A stretch of 43,338 nt of DNA from an uncultured Legionella sp. (GTDB lineage: Bacteria; Pseudomonadota; Gammaproteobacteria; Legionellales; Legionellaceae): positions 1 through 43,338 of the forward strand of contig CABHON010000008.1 of the NCBI GenBank assembly GCA_902168255.1, read 5' to 3'. The notes beneath the pieces are model-generated. The model did no database searches. It worked only from the letters and a program-made list of their open reading frames with translations, and was not told the origin of the DNA. Positions within the stretch are counted from its first letter, which is position 1; each line of letters opens with the position of its first letter. The position numbers were made by a program, and so were the translations under genes. Positions 26,379-36,170 of this stretch are shown piece by piece.

Positions 26379-28270
26379 TATTTCTTTTCTTCAACAATTT
26401 TAGCTTGGTGCATCAGCCCTTCTACGTAGAGGTTATAATCTACAATTCCTTCTGCTGCTTCCATTTCATCTTCAAACATATTTTGTTCTTCTCGATCTAA
26501 ACTATCTATAGAACCTGGTTCTACATGAGTTAATTTAAGTATTGCATAATCACCATTTTCTAAAGCTACGCCTTCAAACAATGGAGAGTTATTATTAACT
26601 TGAGTCATTTTAAATAAAGCCGAAAGAATAATTGGATTTAAGGTTGTATCATCTCGTGAAACAGCTTTTTTGGTGTTCCAAGCAACCGGTAACATTGTAG
26701 AAGGATTAGTTTTAAGAGAGGTAATCCAATCTTTTCCAGCTTCTTCAGCTTTTTTTGCTGCCTTTTCATGGATAATCTGTTGCTGTAGAATTGTTTTTAC
26801 TTCACTCAAAGGTTTAACAGATGGCGGTAAATGCTTACGTAAACGAAGCACTAACAAATAACTATCATCAATAGCAATTACTTGACTATTATCACCATCT
26901 TGTAACACTTCATCACTAAAAGCTGCTTGAATAACTGGCTTATGGGAAGCAATACCTTTAGAAAGTCCTTTTTGGGAAAAGAAAGGTGTAGTTTTAATTG
27001 GTAGACCTATTTCTTTTGCAACATCATTTAATGACGAAGGATTTTGGTATGATAAATTAGTGAGTTCATCTCCCATCTGAGCAAAAACTTGTTGGGCTTT
27101 ATCAGTCTTCAAGGTTTCCTTAATTTGGTTTTTCACTTCTTTGAAAGGAATTTGTGCGGGAGGCTGATAATCAACACGTTCGATAATTTCATATCCATAA
27201 TGAGTTTTAATGGGTTCACTGATTTCACCTTTTTTTAGCTGTTGCAACACAGGCAAAACCTTTTCATCTACAGCCAATGCAGGGATCCAAGGAGTTATAC
27301 CATCTTGAGTAGCAGATAAAACATCATCAGAGTATTTTTTTACAGCAACTGAAAATTTTTCACCTTTCTTTAGGTCTTGTACTATTTTTAGTGCTTTTTG
27401 ATAAGCCTTTTTATCAGCCTTTCTATCATTTTCGGGAGCACGAACGAGAATATGCATCCATTTCCACTGAGCAGGATGAGTATAAGCATCTATATTGCTG
27501 TCATAATAATTTTTCAATGCTTTTTCTGAAATATGAGTTTGTTCTGAAATTTTCTTCATTGAAATTAAGATATAACGAACACTTACTTTTTCTGGAACTT
27601 TAAACTGCGTTTTATTCTTTTCGTAATAAGCACTCAACTCTTCTGGGGAAACTAATATAGGAGCAGCGGGAGGTGCAAAATTTTTCCAAGGAAGAATAGC
27701 GAAACTCATATCACGTGTTTGCTTTGCTAATGCTACTAACTGGGAAACTTCTTTAGGCAGAACAAATGTTGTGCCAGCGAAAGAAAATCTTTGTTGATTA
27801 ATAACAAGGCCTTCTTGAATTTTTGTAAGGAAATCGGCTGGCGTATATAAAGCTGAACTTAGTGCTTGCTGAAACTTTTCCGCTGAAAATTGTCCATCTT
27901 CTTGGAATTGAGGAATTTGCATTAAAGCTTGTTCAGCTTGTTCTCGCGTTACCAAATAGCCAGATGACTCTGCACCTTGCAAAACAACCCTGTTAAAAAT
28001 GAGTTGTTTAATGGCGCGTCTTTTTAGTGTATTTTCTTGAACTGGTGTGAGCTCACCCATTTGACTTTCGGCATGACGCTTTAAACGTTGGTATGTATCA
28101 GAAAAATCAACTTTACTGATTTTTTCACCATTTACTTCAGCTTGAACATCGGACGAAGCACGAGATTCTAGGTAATAGTTAATACCAAATAATGTAAATG
28201 TAATAGCGATAAGAATAATGAGGACCCAAGCGATAACACCTTGAACTCGCTCGTGAATTTTTTGCAACAT
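26378..28270 (-). CDS. ppiD: Periplasmic folding factor PpiD (parvulin-like)
   Basis: 630 residues (E. coli 623). The N-terminal segment MLQKIHERVQGVIAWVLIIL... is a membrane anchor (about 13-30); the rest lies in the periplasm: SurA-like N-terminal chaperone region (about 35-230), one parvulin domain near 265-360 (WKWMHILVRAPE..., VKKYSDD), and a helical C-terminal part. PpiD assists newly exported proteins at the Sec translocon and is not strictly a prolyl isomerase in E. coli. It starts only about 30 bases after the tRNA-Asp terminator, with no good promoter between, so it may rely on readthrough. Confidence 0.93.
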   Translation of the reverse strand: MLQKIHERVQGVIAWVLIILIAITFTLFGINYYLESRASSDVQAEVNGEKISKVDFSDTYQRLKRHAESQMGELTPVQENTLKRRAIKQLIFNRVVLQGAESSGYLVTREQAEQALMQIPQFQEDGQFSAEKFQQALSSALYTPADFLTKIQEGLVINQQRFSFAGTTFVLPKEVSQLVALAKQTRDMSFAILPWKNFAPPAAPILVSPEELSAYYEKNKTQFKVPEKVSVRYILISMKKISEQTHISEKALKNYYDSNIDAYTHPAQWKWMHILVRAPENDRKADKKAYQKALKIVQDLKKGEKFSVAVKKYSDDVLSATQDGITPWIPALAVDEKVLPVLQQLKKGEISEPIKTHYGYEIIERVDYQPPAQIPFKEVKNQIKETLKTDKAQQVFAQMGDELTNLSYQNPSSLNDVAKEIGLPIKTTPFFSQKGLSKGIASHKPVIQAAFSDEVLQDGDNSQVIAIDDSYLLVLRLRKHLPPSVKPLSEVKTILQQQIIHEKAAKKAEEAGKDWITSLKTNPSTMLPVAWNTKKAVSRDDTTLNPIILSALFKMTQVNNNSPLFEGVALENGDYAILKLTHVEPGSIDSLDREEQNMFEDEMEAAEGIVDYNLYVEGLMHQAKIVEEKK

Positions 28271-28299
28271 TATGACTTTTCCAGCCTCAAGGAACCCCT

Positions 28300-28336
28300 A
28301 AAAAAAAACGCGCCTTATCTAATAAGGCGCGTTTTG
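28300..28336 (-). terminator. Rho-independent terminator of hupB-tRNA-Val-tRNA-Asp
   Basis: Read on the minus strand, AACGCGCCTTAT and ATAAGGCGCGTT form a 12-13-bp GC-rich stem with a 3-base loop, followed by eight T's. It is 5-6 bases downstream of the tRNA-Asp 3' end and is the strongest terminator in the window. Confidence 0.92.
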
Positions 28337-28341
28337 AATGT

Positions 28342-28418
28342 TGGCGGAGTGGACGGGGCTCGAACCCGCGACCCCCGGCGTGACAGGCCGGTATTCTGAC
28401 CAACTGAACTACCACTCC
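28342..28418 (-). tRNA. tRNA-Asp (anticodon GTC)
   Basis: 77 bases including encoded CCA. Acceptor GGAGTGG pairs with CCACTCC; the anticodon stem-loop CCGGCCTGTCACGCCGG gives GTC; the T arm is GGGTTCGAGCC. It lies 5 bases after tRNA-Val on the same strand. Confidence 0.97.
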
Positions 28419-28423
28419 TTGTT

Positions 28424-28499
28424 TGGTGGGTGCTGTAGGGATCGAACCTACGACCCTCGCCTTGTAAGGGCGATGCTCTGCCAGCTGAGCTAAGCACCC
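28424..28499 (-). tRNA. tRNA-Val (anticodon TAC)
   Basis: 76 bases including CCA. Acceptor GGGTGCT pairs with AGCACCC; anticodon arm CGCCCTTACAAGGCG reads TAC; T arm GTAGGTTCGATCCCTAC. It begins 7 bases after the hupB stop, so it is likely processed from the hupB transcript. Confidence 0.97.
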
Positions 28500-28506
28500 G
28501 AAAACT

Positions 28507-28785
28507 TTATTTATCTTGGACAGCTTCTTTTAATTGCTTTCCAGCTTTAAACTGAGCAACACGTGCTGCAGCAATCTTAATTACTTCACCTGTTTTAGGG
28601 TTACGACCCATTCTAGCTGCACGATTACCTACTTTCATAGTTACGAAGCCAGGTAATACGATTTGTCCACCAGCTTTTAACTCATCAGTCACGGCACCAA
28701 TAAAAGCTGCTAACATCTTTCCTGCAGCTGCTTTCGTTGTACCGGCTCCAGAAGCAATTGCCTCTATTAATTCGTTCTTGTTCAT
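28507..28785 (-). CDS. hupB: DNA-binding protein HU
   Basis: 92 residues from the ATG at 28785, which has AGAGG upstream and gives the normal HU start MNKNELIEAIASGAG; the frame continues back to 28824 without a site. HU bends and compacts DNA as a dimer. Visible: the dimerisation helices, the DNA-wrapping arm RAARMGRNPKTGEVIKIAA and the final KAGKQLKEAVQ. It follows lon in the same order as in many gammaproteobacteria but with its own promoter, and is followed by two tRNA genes. Confidence 0.96.
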   Translation of the reverse strand: MNKNELIEAIASGAGTTKAAAGKMLAAFIGAVTDELKAGGQIVLPGFVTMKVGNRAARMGRNPKTGEVIKIAAARVAQFKAGKQLKEAVQDK

Positions 28786-28850
28786 ACGTCTCTTTCCTCT
28801 TAAATTTTGAGTCTTGGGTCTCATTACCCGCCTAACTAAAGGCAGGAGCG

Positions 28851-28879
28851 ATTAAACCATTACGGTAATTCCGTGTCAA
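28851..28879 (-). promoter_or_regulatory. Strong sigma70 promoter of hupB and the two tRNAs
   Basis: Minus strand TTGACA (28879-28874), 17 bases, TTTAAT (28856-28851). The spacer contains the imperfect palindrome ACGGAATTACCGT, a possible operator. The leader to the hupB ATG is about 60 bases. Confidence 0.8.
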
Positions 28880-29307
28880 GTATTTTTTTTAATTTTTATA
28901 AAAAAACCTGATAAATATAAAAAATAATGAAAAAGTAGTAGAGATAATTTTCAACCACTTGAAATATCATTAGTTTTAATTCGTATCTCAAATTTTCGAG
29001 ATGCAGTATAACGTAACACAGTAGAGCAAGCAACATGAAATTGATAATTTTATGTATTTAATATTACTTGTGAGAAATAATTCGCTGATTTTTTCAAGGG
29101 CTATAATAACCGCTCCAGGTGTTGGGGGACATTTGTTGATAAATTTTAAGGAATCTATCCGAGTCTGATCTTGTATAAATTCCTACTGAGAACGTCATTG
29201 CTGTAAAGGTTAATTAGGTAATCCGCTGATGCAAAAAAACTTTCTGACTTAGAATACTCTCAATGATCTCTTTGAAAATACGCTAATTAACCATACCATA
29301 CCCACCA
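28880..29307. other. lon-hupB intergenic region with an inverted repeat
   Basis: No gene seen in about 430 bases. GGTTAATTAG (29208-29217) and CTAATTAACC (29283-29292) are perfect 10-bp inverted copies 65 bases apart; the right copy is 16 bases past the lon stop. A weaker hairpin ATCTC/GAGAT lies at 28985-29002. I see no clear lon terminator with a T run. Confidence 0.5.
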
Positions 29308-31878
29308 CTATTTTTTCCCTTTTTGCTGCTTTCGACGAATTCCTTGGATAATCGATGTCACCGTGGGTGTTTTTTTCACTGTAGTAGCTTTTTTAGTTGT
29401 TTTACTCTTTACTGCAGAAACTTTTCTTGCTTTAACTTTTTCCTTCACTTCAGCTTTCTTTTCAGGAAAGTGTGTTAACGCAACTTTAAGTACATCATCA
29501 ATGACTGATACTAAGTGAATATGTAAGCCTTTACGAATATTCTTAGGAATTTCTTCCAGATCTTTTTCATTCTCCTCCGGAATGATTACATCTGTTATAC
29601 CTCCTCGATGAGCAGCTAATAACTTTTCTTTTAATCCACCAATAGGCAATACTTTTCCTTGGAGGGTAATTTCTCCCGTCATGGCTACATTAGCTTTTAT
29701 GGGTATTTGTGTTAAAACTGATGTTATAGCCGTACACATCGCAATACCTGCACTTGGCCCATCTTTTGGGGTAGCACCTTCAGGTACATGTACGTGAAAA
29801 TCATATTTGTCATAAAAATCAGGTGGTAACCCAAATGCTTCACCGCGATGACGAACAACCGTCATTGCCGCATGAATTGACTCTTGCATGACAGATCCCA
29901 AATGACCTGTATACAATGCCTTTCCTTTTCCTGGCATAGCAGATGCTTCAATAGTTAACAACTCTCCACCTACACTTGTCCATGCTAATCCAGTCACACA
30001 ACCAATAGCATCCGTTTTTCCTGCCAAACCAAAATGAAACTGCCGAACACCCAAATATTTTTCTAAATTATGGGCAGAAACTTCAGTTACATTAATTTTT
30101 TGTTTTTTTCCTGATTTAGCTGATTGTTTACTTTCTTTTGACAAACGTTCTTTCAGTACTTTTCTGCAAATTTTAGCAATTTGTCGTTCCAAGTTTCTAA
30201 CGCCGGCTTCACGAGTGTAATATCGAATAATGTCATGAATGGCACTTTCTGTTATATGAATTTCATCTTTTCTAAGCCCACTTAATTCGATTTGTTTATT
30301 AATTAAATGCTGCTCGGAAATATGAATTTTTTCATCCTCTGTATAACCTGGCAAGCGAATCACTTCCATTCGATCTAATAAAGCAGGTGGAATTTCAAGT
30401 GAATTAGCCGTTGCAATAAACATGACGCGGCTTAAATCATAATCAACTTCTAGAAAATGGTCATTAAAAGCATGATTTTGTTCAGGATCGAGCACTTCTA
30501 ATAAGGCTGAAGCGGGATCTCCTCTGAAATCTGCGGCCATTTTATCAACTTCATCAAGCATAATCAGGGGATTACTTACGCCAGCTTTAGCAAGTCGTTG
30601 AATAATACGTCCAGGCATCGAACCAATGTAAGTACGACGATGCCCACGAATCTCAGCTTCATCGCGAACACCACCTAAAGCAATACGAATAAATTTTCGA
30701 CCCGTAGCATTAGCGATCGATTGTCCTAAAGAAGTTTTACCAACCCCGGGAGGTCCTACTAAACATAAAATTGGTCCCTTGATTTTTTGTACACGTCGTT
30801 CTACTGCTAAATACTCAATAATTCTTTCTTTAACTTTGCCTAAACCATAATGATCTTCATCTAAAACTGCTTCAGCTTTTTCTAAATCATAACGAATGCG
30901 TGTTTCTGTCTTCCAGGGAACTTTTAACATCCAATCCAGATAATTACGTATCACCGTTGCTTCTGCAGACATGGGTGGCATCATTTTTAACTTAGTTAAT
31001 TCTGCCGTTGCTTTTGCTTTTGCCTCTTCCGGCATTCCTGCATCTTCAATATTTTTTGCTAATTGTTCGGTTTCAGGCAATTCATTTCCCAGCTCACCCA
31101 ATTCCTTTTGTATCGCCTTCATTTGTTCATTGAGATAGTATTCGCGTTGACTTTTTTCCATTTGGCGCTTGACCCGTCCACGCACTCGTTTTTCAACTTG
31201 CAATAAATCAATTTCTGTTTCTAATGCACTCATTAAACGTTCTAGACGCTGAGGAATAGGTAAGGATTCTAATAATTCTTGCTTTTCTTCTACTTTTAAT
31301 GATAGATGAGCTGCTATCATATCCGCCAAACATCCTTCATCTTCAATAGTAGAAAGAGAGGAAAAGATTTCTGGTGGAATTTTTCTATTTAATTTGACAT
31401 ATTGCTCAAACTGGGACATTAAAGAACGAACAAGAATTTCTGTTTCGCGATTTTTTGGTTCAGCAGGAGGTGTCTCGATCGTCTCTATTTCGGCTACAAA
31501 ATATCCCTTTTCATGTACATCAATTTTTTTAATGGCACCTCTTCTTCGTCCTTCAACAAGCATTTTTACCGTACCATCCGGCAATTTCAACAATTGCAAA
31601 ATAACAGAGATAGTTCCCATTGAATATATGTCTTCAGGTTTAGGATCGTCTTCCCCAGCATGTTTTTGAGCAACTAACAAAACTTGCTTGTCATCAATCA
31701 TCGCAGCTTCTAATGCATGAATTGATTTTTCACGCCCTACAAAAAGAGGAATTACCATATGCGGATATACAACCACATCTCGCAAAGGCAATACTGGTAA
31801 AGTTAAAGAAGTTGGTTCTGTTTCTGTTACTGTCTCAGGAGTTTTAGGAGCATTTGTTTTCTTGTTTTTTGCAGGCAT
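29308..31878 (-). CDS. lon: ATP-dependent protease Lon
   Basis: 856 residues, cytosolic homo-hexameric AAA+ protease for misfolded and regulatory proteins. N-terminal substrate-binding domain (about 25-220, LPVLPLRDVVVYPHMVIPLF), Walker A GPPGVGKT, Walker B MLDEVDKM, and the C-terminal protease domain with catalytic Ser in PKDGPSAG and the later Lys in GGLKEKLLAA. The last about 50 residues are a Lys/Thr-rich tail (VKARKVSAVKSKTTKKATT), longer and more basic than in E. coli Lon (784 residues). AAGG is 9 bases upstream of the ATG. Confidence 0.97.
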   Translation of the reverse strand: MPAKNKKTNAPKTPETVTETEPTSLTLPVLPLRDVVVYPHMVIPLFVGREKSIHALEAAMIDDKQVLLVAQKHAGEDDPKPEDIYSMGTISVILQLLKLPDGTVKMLVEGRRRGAIKKIDVHEKGYFVAEIETIETPPAEPKNRETEILVRSLMSQFEQYVKLNRKIPPEIFSSLSTIEDEGCLADMIAAHLSLKVEEKQELLESLPIPQRLERLMSALETEIDLLQVEKRVRGRVKRQMEKSQREYYLNEQMKAIQKELGELGNELPETEQLAKNIEDAGMPEEAKAKATAELTKLKMMPPMSAEATVIRNYLDWMLKVPWKTETRIRYDLEKAEAVLDEDHYGLGKVKERIIEYLAVERRVQKIKGPILCLVGPPGVGKTSLGQSIANATGRKFIRIALGGVRDEAEIRGHRRTYIGSMPGRIIQRLAKAGVSNPLIMLDEVDKMAADFRGDPASALLEVLDPEQNHAFNDHFLEVDYDLSRVMFIATANSLEIPPALLDRMEVIRLPGYTEDEKIHISEQHLINKQIELSGLRKDEIHITESAIHDIIRYYTREAGVRNLERQIAKICRKVLKERLSKESKQSAKSGKKQKINVTEVSAHNLEKYLGVRQFHFGLAGKTDAIGCVTGLAWTSVGGELLTIEASAMPGKGKALYTGHLGSVMQESIHAAMTVVRHRGEAFGLPPDFYDKYDFHVHVPEGATPKDGPSAGIAMCTAITSVLTQIPIKANVAMTGEITLQGKVLPIGGLKEKLLAAHRGGITDVIIPEENEKDLEEIPKNIRKGLHIHLVSVIDDVLKVALTHFPEKKAEVKEKVKARKVSAVKSKTTKKATTVKKTPTVTSIIQGIRRKQQKGKK

Positions 31879-31895
31879 AATTTTCTACCTTATTT

Positions 31896-31901
31896 ATTAT
31901 A
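31896..31901 (-). promoter_or_regulatory. Possible -10 box of lon
   Basis: TATAAT on the minus strand about 18 bases before the lon ATG; no good -35 and no heat-shock sigma32 pattern seen. Confidence 0.3.
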
Positions 31902-31942
31902 GATTACTCAATATATTAGACGAATAATTATTCATCCTACAA

Positions 31943-32091
31943 TAGGGCTTGTCATCAATTCTACTCAACTCCGTATAAAACCCTGATTTTCTGTGGTCCG
32001 TTTCTCACATCCTGACGTGTATGCTGCGCTACGGTCCTCGGAAATATACGTGGTTTTCTCCTGTCGTTGAGCGAGTTGATGACACACCCTA
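31943..32091. repeat. Imperfect long palindromic intergenic element between clpX and lon
   Basis: The left end TAGGGCTTGTCATCAATT and right end, read on the other strand, TAGGGTGTGTCATCAACT are inverted copies; matching continues with CTCAAC on both sides, and further in CGTATA/TATACG. The whole is about 149 bases without a reading frame. It looks like a MITE-like or palindromic repeat element; other copies in the genome would be needed to prove this. Confidence 0.5.
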
Positions 32092-32308
32092 GATATCTTC
32101 CTAAAATCTACTTTTGAGAAGGTTTGTTTATAGACCTAGTGTTGCATTCATCCCGCTACACTCTCAAGCATCAAATCTGCTTTCTGCCAATTTGATATTC
32201 ATTCTAAGTCCTATGGTTTTCTCATTCAGCAGGTTTTGGAAAGACATCTAATATTGTAAGTATAGTTGAAGCTGTATGGTAAGTCTTATACTTACCTACA
32301 TGGCATTT
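32092..32308. other. Rest of the clpX-lon gap, with a stem near the clpX end
   Basis: No gene. GTAAGTATA (32256-32264) and TATACTTAC (32287-32295) are a perfect 9-bp inverted pair with a 22-base loop, 13 bases past the clpX stop. No T run follows, so terminator function is doubtful. Confidence 0.4.
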
Positions 32309-33646
32309 CTACTCACCACCACTAGCAGCTTTTTTATCATCTTGAAGCTGAGATGCTTCTTTATTCGCTGCTTGCTTATTTTCATGAGGAGTAGTCATTA
32401 ATAAGGGAGTTGAAATACCTTTAATTGTCTCTTCGTTTAGAATAACTTTTTGTATATCCTGTCGAGAAGGTAATTCGTACATCGTGTCGAGTAAAGCCGC
32501 TTCTAAAATGGATCTTAAACCCCTTGCACCTGTTTTTCTGTCTAAAGCTTTTTGAGCAATAGCTTTTAATGCGTCTGGTTCAATATCTAATTCAGCATCC
32601 TCCATAGAGAATAATTTTTTATATTGTTTAGTTAATGCATTTTTAGGTTCAGTTAAAATTCGAACTAATGCTTCTAGATTAAGCTCTTCTAAGGTTGCCA
32701 CCACAGGTAATCTACCAACAAACTCAGGAATTAAGCCGAATTTTATAAGATCCTCAGGCTCTACTTTAGATAAAGCTTCTGACATAGATTGCTTCTCATC
32801 CTTACTGTGTACACGTGCACCGAAACCAATACCAGATTTTTCAGAACGCTCTCGAATAACACGATCCAAACCCGAAAAAGCACCGCCACAAATAAAAAGG
32901 ATATTCGAAGTATCAACTTGCAAAAATTCTTGTTGAGGATGTTTACGTCCTCCTTGAGGAGGAATAGAGGCAACTGTGCCTTCAATCAACTTTAATAAAG
33001 CTTGTTGTACGCCTTCTCCTGAAACATCCCGGGTAATAGAAGGGTTTTCAGATTTACGTGCAATTTTATCAATCTCATCAATATATACAATTCCAGTTTG
33101 GGCACGTTCAATATCATAATCACATTTTTGTAAAAGCTTTTGAATGATATTTTCAACGTCTTCACCAACATACCCAGCTTCTGTCAAAGTGGTAGCATCC
33201 GCCATCGTGAAAGGCACATTGAGCATTCTTGCTAATGTTTCTGCTAATAGGGTCTTACCACTTCCTGTTGGACCAATTAATAGAATATTACTTTTACGTA
33301 ATTCTACTTCTTCTTCAGATGTATTGTTTGTTAAATGATTTAATCTTTTATAATGATTATATACAGCTACAGCTAAAACTTTCTTTGCCCTTTCTTGGCC
33401 AATAACATAATCATTTAAAAATTCAGCTATTTTCTTAGGTGAAGGTAATTTCGCACCTGTCTCAGCTGGTAAAGGTTGTATCTCTTCTCGAATTATATCA
33501 AGACACAAGCTAACGCATTCATTACAAATAAAGACTGAAGGACCTGCAATCAGTTTTTGAACTTCAAATTGACTTTTACCACAAAAAGAACAATAAAGTG
33601 TTTTTGTATCGTTCCCTTTTTCTGTACCACCTTCATTGTTTTTCAT
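32309..33646 (-). CDS. clpX: ClpXP unfoldase subunit ClpX
   Basis: 445 residues, AAA+ unfoldase that feeds substrates to ClpP. N-terminal C4 zinc domain (CSFCGKS ... CNEC, about 19-45), Walker A GPTGSGKT, Walker B YIDEIDKI, pore loop GYVGED, the ClpP-docking IGF loop (SGIGFGA), sensor RGLRSILE. C-terminal 30 residues are Gln/Lys/Ala-rich. It starts 28 bases after the clpP stop, with GGAG 11 bases from the ATG, so it is in the clpP operon. Confidence 0.97.
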   Translation of the reverse strand: MKNNEGGTEKGNDTKTLYCSFCGKSQFEVQKLIAGPSVFICNECVSLCLDIIREEIQPLPAETGAKLPSPKKIAEFLNDYVIGQERAKKVLAVAVYNHYKRLNHLTNNTSEEEVELRKSNILLIGPTGSGKTLLAETLARMLNVPFTMADATTLTEAGYVGEDVENIIQKLLQKCDYDIERAQTGIVYIDEIDKIARKSENPSITRDVSGEGVQQALLKLIEGTVASIPPQGGRKHPQQEFLQVDTSNILFICGGAFSGLDRVIRERSEKSGIGFGARVHSKDEKQSMSEALSKVEPEDLIKFGLIPEFVGRLPVVATLEELNLEALVRILTEPKNALTKQYKKLFSMEDAELDIEPDALKAIAQKALDRKTGARGLRSILEAALLDTMYELPSRQDIQKVILNEETIKGISTPLLMTTPHENKQAANKEASQLQDDKKAASGGE

Positions 33647-33674
33647 AACCTATATATCTCCAATGCAGCTTACT

Positions 33675-34343
33675 TTATTTTGTGTCTGTTGTTTTTTCGT
33701 CACTTCGGTTCGTCATAATATGGTCAATTAACCCATATTCTAAGGCTTGTTTTGCAGACATAAAATTATCACGTTCTGTATCACGTGCAATCTGCTCCTT
33801 TGATTTTTTACTGTGATGACTCAAAATTTGATTCAGCTTATCTTTAATAGATAAAATTTCTTTTGTATGAATCTCAATATCAGTTGCTTGTCCTTGAAAA
33901 CCTCCTAACGGCTGATGAATCATCACCCTGGAATTAGGAAGGCAATAACGTTTCCCAGCTGCTCCGCCAGCAAGAAGCAATGAACCCATGCTAGCTGCCT
34001 GTCCTACACAAAGGGTAGCAACATCAGGCTTGATAAACTGCATCGTGTCATAAATTGCCAATCCTGATGTTACTACACCACCTGGCGAGTTGATATATAA
34101 ATAAATATCTTTGTCAGGATTTTCAGACTCTAAAAATAATAATTGAGCAATAATTAAATTAGCCATGTGATCTTCAACTTGACCAACAAGGAAAATAATT
34201 CGCTCTTTAAGCAACCGAGAATAAATATCATACGAGCGCTCGCCTCGTGCCGACTGTTCTACAACAATCGGCACTAACCCACTCGCATTATGCGGCTCAT
34301 TCATTCCTTCAATTATAGAAGAAAATTTATTATTCTGAAACAT
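33675..34343 (-). CDS. clpP: ATP-dependent Clp protease proteolytic subunit ClpP
   Basis: 222 residues from the ATG at 34343, the first start with a good ribosome-binding site (AAGGAAG, 6 bases). The open frame reaches back to 34487 only because it runs antisense-like through another frame of tig; those residues do not resemble ClpP. Serine protease: Ser in GQAASMGSL, His in MIHQPLGG, Asp in ERDNFMS. The N-terminus is about 15 residues longer than common ClpP, and an internal ATG at 34304 would give the usual length but has its SD directly abutting the codon. The first 14 bases overlap the end of tig. Confidence 0.95.
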   Translation of the reverse strand: MFQNNKFSSIIEGMNEPHNASGLVPIVVEQSARGERSYDIYSRLLKERIIFLVGQVEDHMANLIIAQLLFLESENPDKDIYLYINSPGGVVTSGLAIYDTMQFIKPDVATLCVGQAASMGSLLLAGGAAGKRYCLPNSRVMIHQPLGGFQGQATDIEIHTKEILSIKDKLNQILSHHSKKSKEQIARDTERDNFMSAKQALEYGLIDHIMTNRSDEKTTDTK

Positions 34344-35835
34344 GATGTGCTTCCTTTTCAGAAGACTTATGGGCATGTGTGTGATCATGTTCGTGATGAT
34401 GATGCTCATGATCATGGCCATGATTGCAGTTTTCATCATGTACATGTTCTTCTTCAACAGTATTTGCCGCATTAAAGTCCATATCACGATATTGTAAAGC
34501 TTTTTCTTTTTCTAATACACCAAAATAATCTAGATTCACTTCTTTAAAAGCAGCCTCTTTACTTAAGCTTTCAGCTACTGTTTTTTCAAGCAATACATGA
34601 CGAATTTCTTCTTTATTCGCAGGAACCGCTAAGTATTCTTCCATCCATGCTTTTGGATCTTGGTATAAAGATGAACGTTCTTCAGCTGTTTGTTGAATCA
34701 TTTCATCAGTAATATCTTGAGGATGTTGTTTTAAAAACGCTTCGAATAATAAGCTCAAACGCACACGTTTTTCAGCTGCTTTAGCATAAACTTTAGATAA
34801 GAAAGGTAAATACTGCTTTAAATCTTTAGCAGGAATTTTTTGCGCTTTAAAAGTTGATTGTAAGAAACCTCTCGCCATACGTTCAATTTCAGCATTAACC
34901 ATAGCTTTAGGTAATTCAATTGGATTAGCATTCATCAAAGCATCGAACACAGCCAATTTATTGACGTTTTCTAATGCCATTTTGAGGTAGTAAGCCATGC
35001 TTTTACGAATATTGGTTTTGTATTCGTCTAAATTGCTTGCCTCATCAAATCGTTTAGCAAAATCATCATTCAACTCAGGAACTTCAGGTCGTTGGATTGA
35101 ACTGATTTTAACAGTAAATTTTCCTGTTTTTCCTGCTACTTTTTCAATAGGGTAGCTTTCAGGGAAAGCAGCCTCTACTGTTTTTTCTTCTCCAACAGAC
35201 AAACCAACTAATTGATCTTCTAAAGCAGGTACAACAACTTGGTGTGCATGTTTTCCTAATTGAACTGAACGTTCTTTTACTTTTGCTTCTTCAATTTGTT
35301 CACCATCTACTTCAACTGTATAACTTAATAATACATTGTCATTTACCTGAGCAGCACCTTCTGCTTCTTTCCAGGTAGTTTGTTCTTGGCGAATGCGTTC
35401 TAATGCTTTTTCTAAATCAGCATCGGTAACTTCAGAAACAACGCGTTCAATTTCAGAATCTTTTAAATCTTTCAATGAAATTTCAGGAAAAACATCAAAA
35501 AGAACAGCATAATTTAAGGGTTGGTTTAGTTGAAGATCAACGGAACCTTCTAATACTGGCTGTCCAACAGGTTCTACTCCAGCTTCTTTAAATGCTTCTT
35601 GCAATGTTCCATCAATTAATTGAGGTAAAGCTTCATGATAACGAATACTGTCACCATAACGTTCTTCAATCATTTTACGAGGCACTTTGCCTGGGCGAAA
35701 ACCATCAATTTTTACTGTACTAGCAACTTTTTGAAAACATTTCTCTACAACTTCGTTTACTTTTTCAGCAGGAACACATACCTTTAATCGTCGTTCTAAA
35801 CCTTGAACATTTTCTAGAGAAACCTGAATAGCCAT
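34330..35835 (-). CDS. tig: Trigger factor with histidine-rich C-terminal tail
   Basis: 501 residues against 430-445 usually. Ribosome-associated chaperone: N-terminal ribosome-binding domain with GFRPGKVP (about 44-51), central FKBP-like domain (about 155-250), C-terminal arms. After the family's normal end an extension of about 60 residues leads into residues 460-501, with 15 His, one Cys and many Asp/Glu ([16 protein letters not shown]), a likely metal-binding tail like that of SlyD. The start has GAGG 7 bases upstream. The codons of this tail contain the clpP ribosome-binding site, and the two genes overlap by 14 bases. Confidence 0.95.
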   Translation of the reverse strand: MAIQVSLENVQGLERRLKVCVPAEKVNEVVEKCFQKVASTVKIDGFRPGKVPRKMIEERYGDSIRYHEALPQLIDGTLQEAFKEAGVEPVGQPVLEGSVDLQLNQPLNYAVLFDVFPEISLKDLKDSEIERVVSEVTDADLEKALERIRQEQTTWKEAEGAAQVNDNVLLSYTVEVDGEQIEEAKVKERSVQLGKHAHQVVVPALEDQLVGLSVGEEKTVEAAFPESYPIEKVAGKTGKFTVKISSIQRPEVPELNDDFAKRFDEASNLDEYKTNIRKSMAYYLKMALENVNKLAVFDALMNANPIELPKAMVNAEIERMARGFLQSTFKAQKIPAKDLKQYLPFLSKVYAKAAEKRVRLSLLFEAFLKQHPQDITDEMIQQTAEERSSLYQDPKAWMEEYLAVPANKEEIRHVLLEKTVAESLSKEAAFKEVNLDYFGVLEKEKALQYRDMDFNAANTVEEEHVHDENCNHGHDHEHHHHEHDHTHAHKSSEKEAHHVSE

Positions 35836-36010
35836 TAATATACCTCAATATGAAATTCTAATTAAGTAAGTATACTCAAGAAGAGTATATACTCAGTGCA
35901 ATTGGTTTTTCGGTAAGCATACAAGTGAAGCTGACAAGAGAGTGTACCTGCAATCCAGGTACCGAGTCGGTGCAACTTGCACGAAACCGAAAACTCAAGT
36001 GCGAGTAATA
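35836..36010. other. tig leader region with hairpins downstream of tRNA-Leu
   Basis: No gene. GTACCTG (35944-35950)/CAGGTAC (35956-35962) is a perfect 7-bp stem with a 5-base loop; TATACTC and GAGTATA (about 35875-35895) form another; GTGCAA/TTGCAC lies at about 35970. These could be processing or attenuation structures between the tRNA and tig. No convincing tig promoter was found. Confidence 0.4.
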
Positions 36011-36095
<85 letters not shown>

Positions 36096-36107
36096 ATAAA
36101 GGCGACT

Positions 36108-36136
36108 ATTATCTAACAAATGACTGAATCTGTCAA
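36108..36136 (-). promoter_or_regulatory. Promoter of tRNA-Leu
   Basis: Minus strand TTGACA (36136-36131), 17 bases, GATAAT (36113-36108), followed by the GC-rich discriminator GTCGCC typical of stringently controlled stable-RNA promoters. The tRNA 5' end is 12 bases downstream of the -10. Confidence 0.85.
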
Positions 36137-36170
36137 AGGGTAGTCGAAACAATAACAGTAGATACTGCAA

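Noticed and set aside
28315-28497. 60-residue frame on the minus strand
   Set aside because: It covers the two tRNA genes and terminator; no protein resemblance.
34344-34487. Upstream extension of the clpP frame (48 residues, Met-rich)
   Set aside because: It is the out-of-frame reading of the His-rich tig tail, lacks resemblance to ClpP and has no ribosome-binding site; the ATG at 34343 does.
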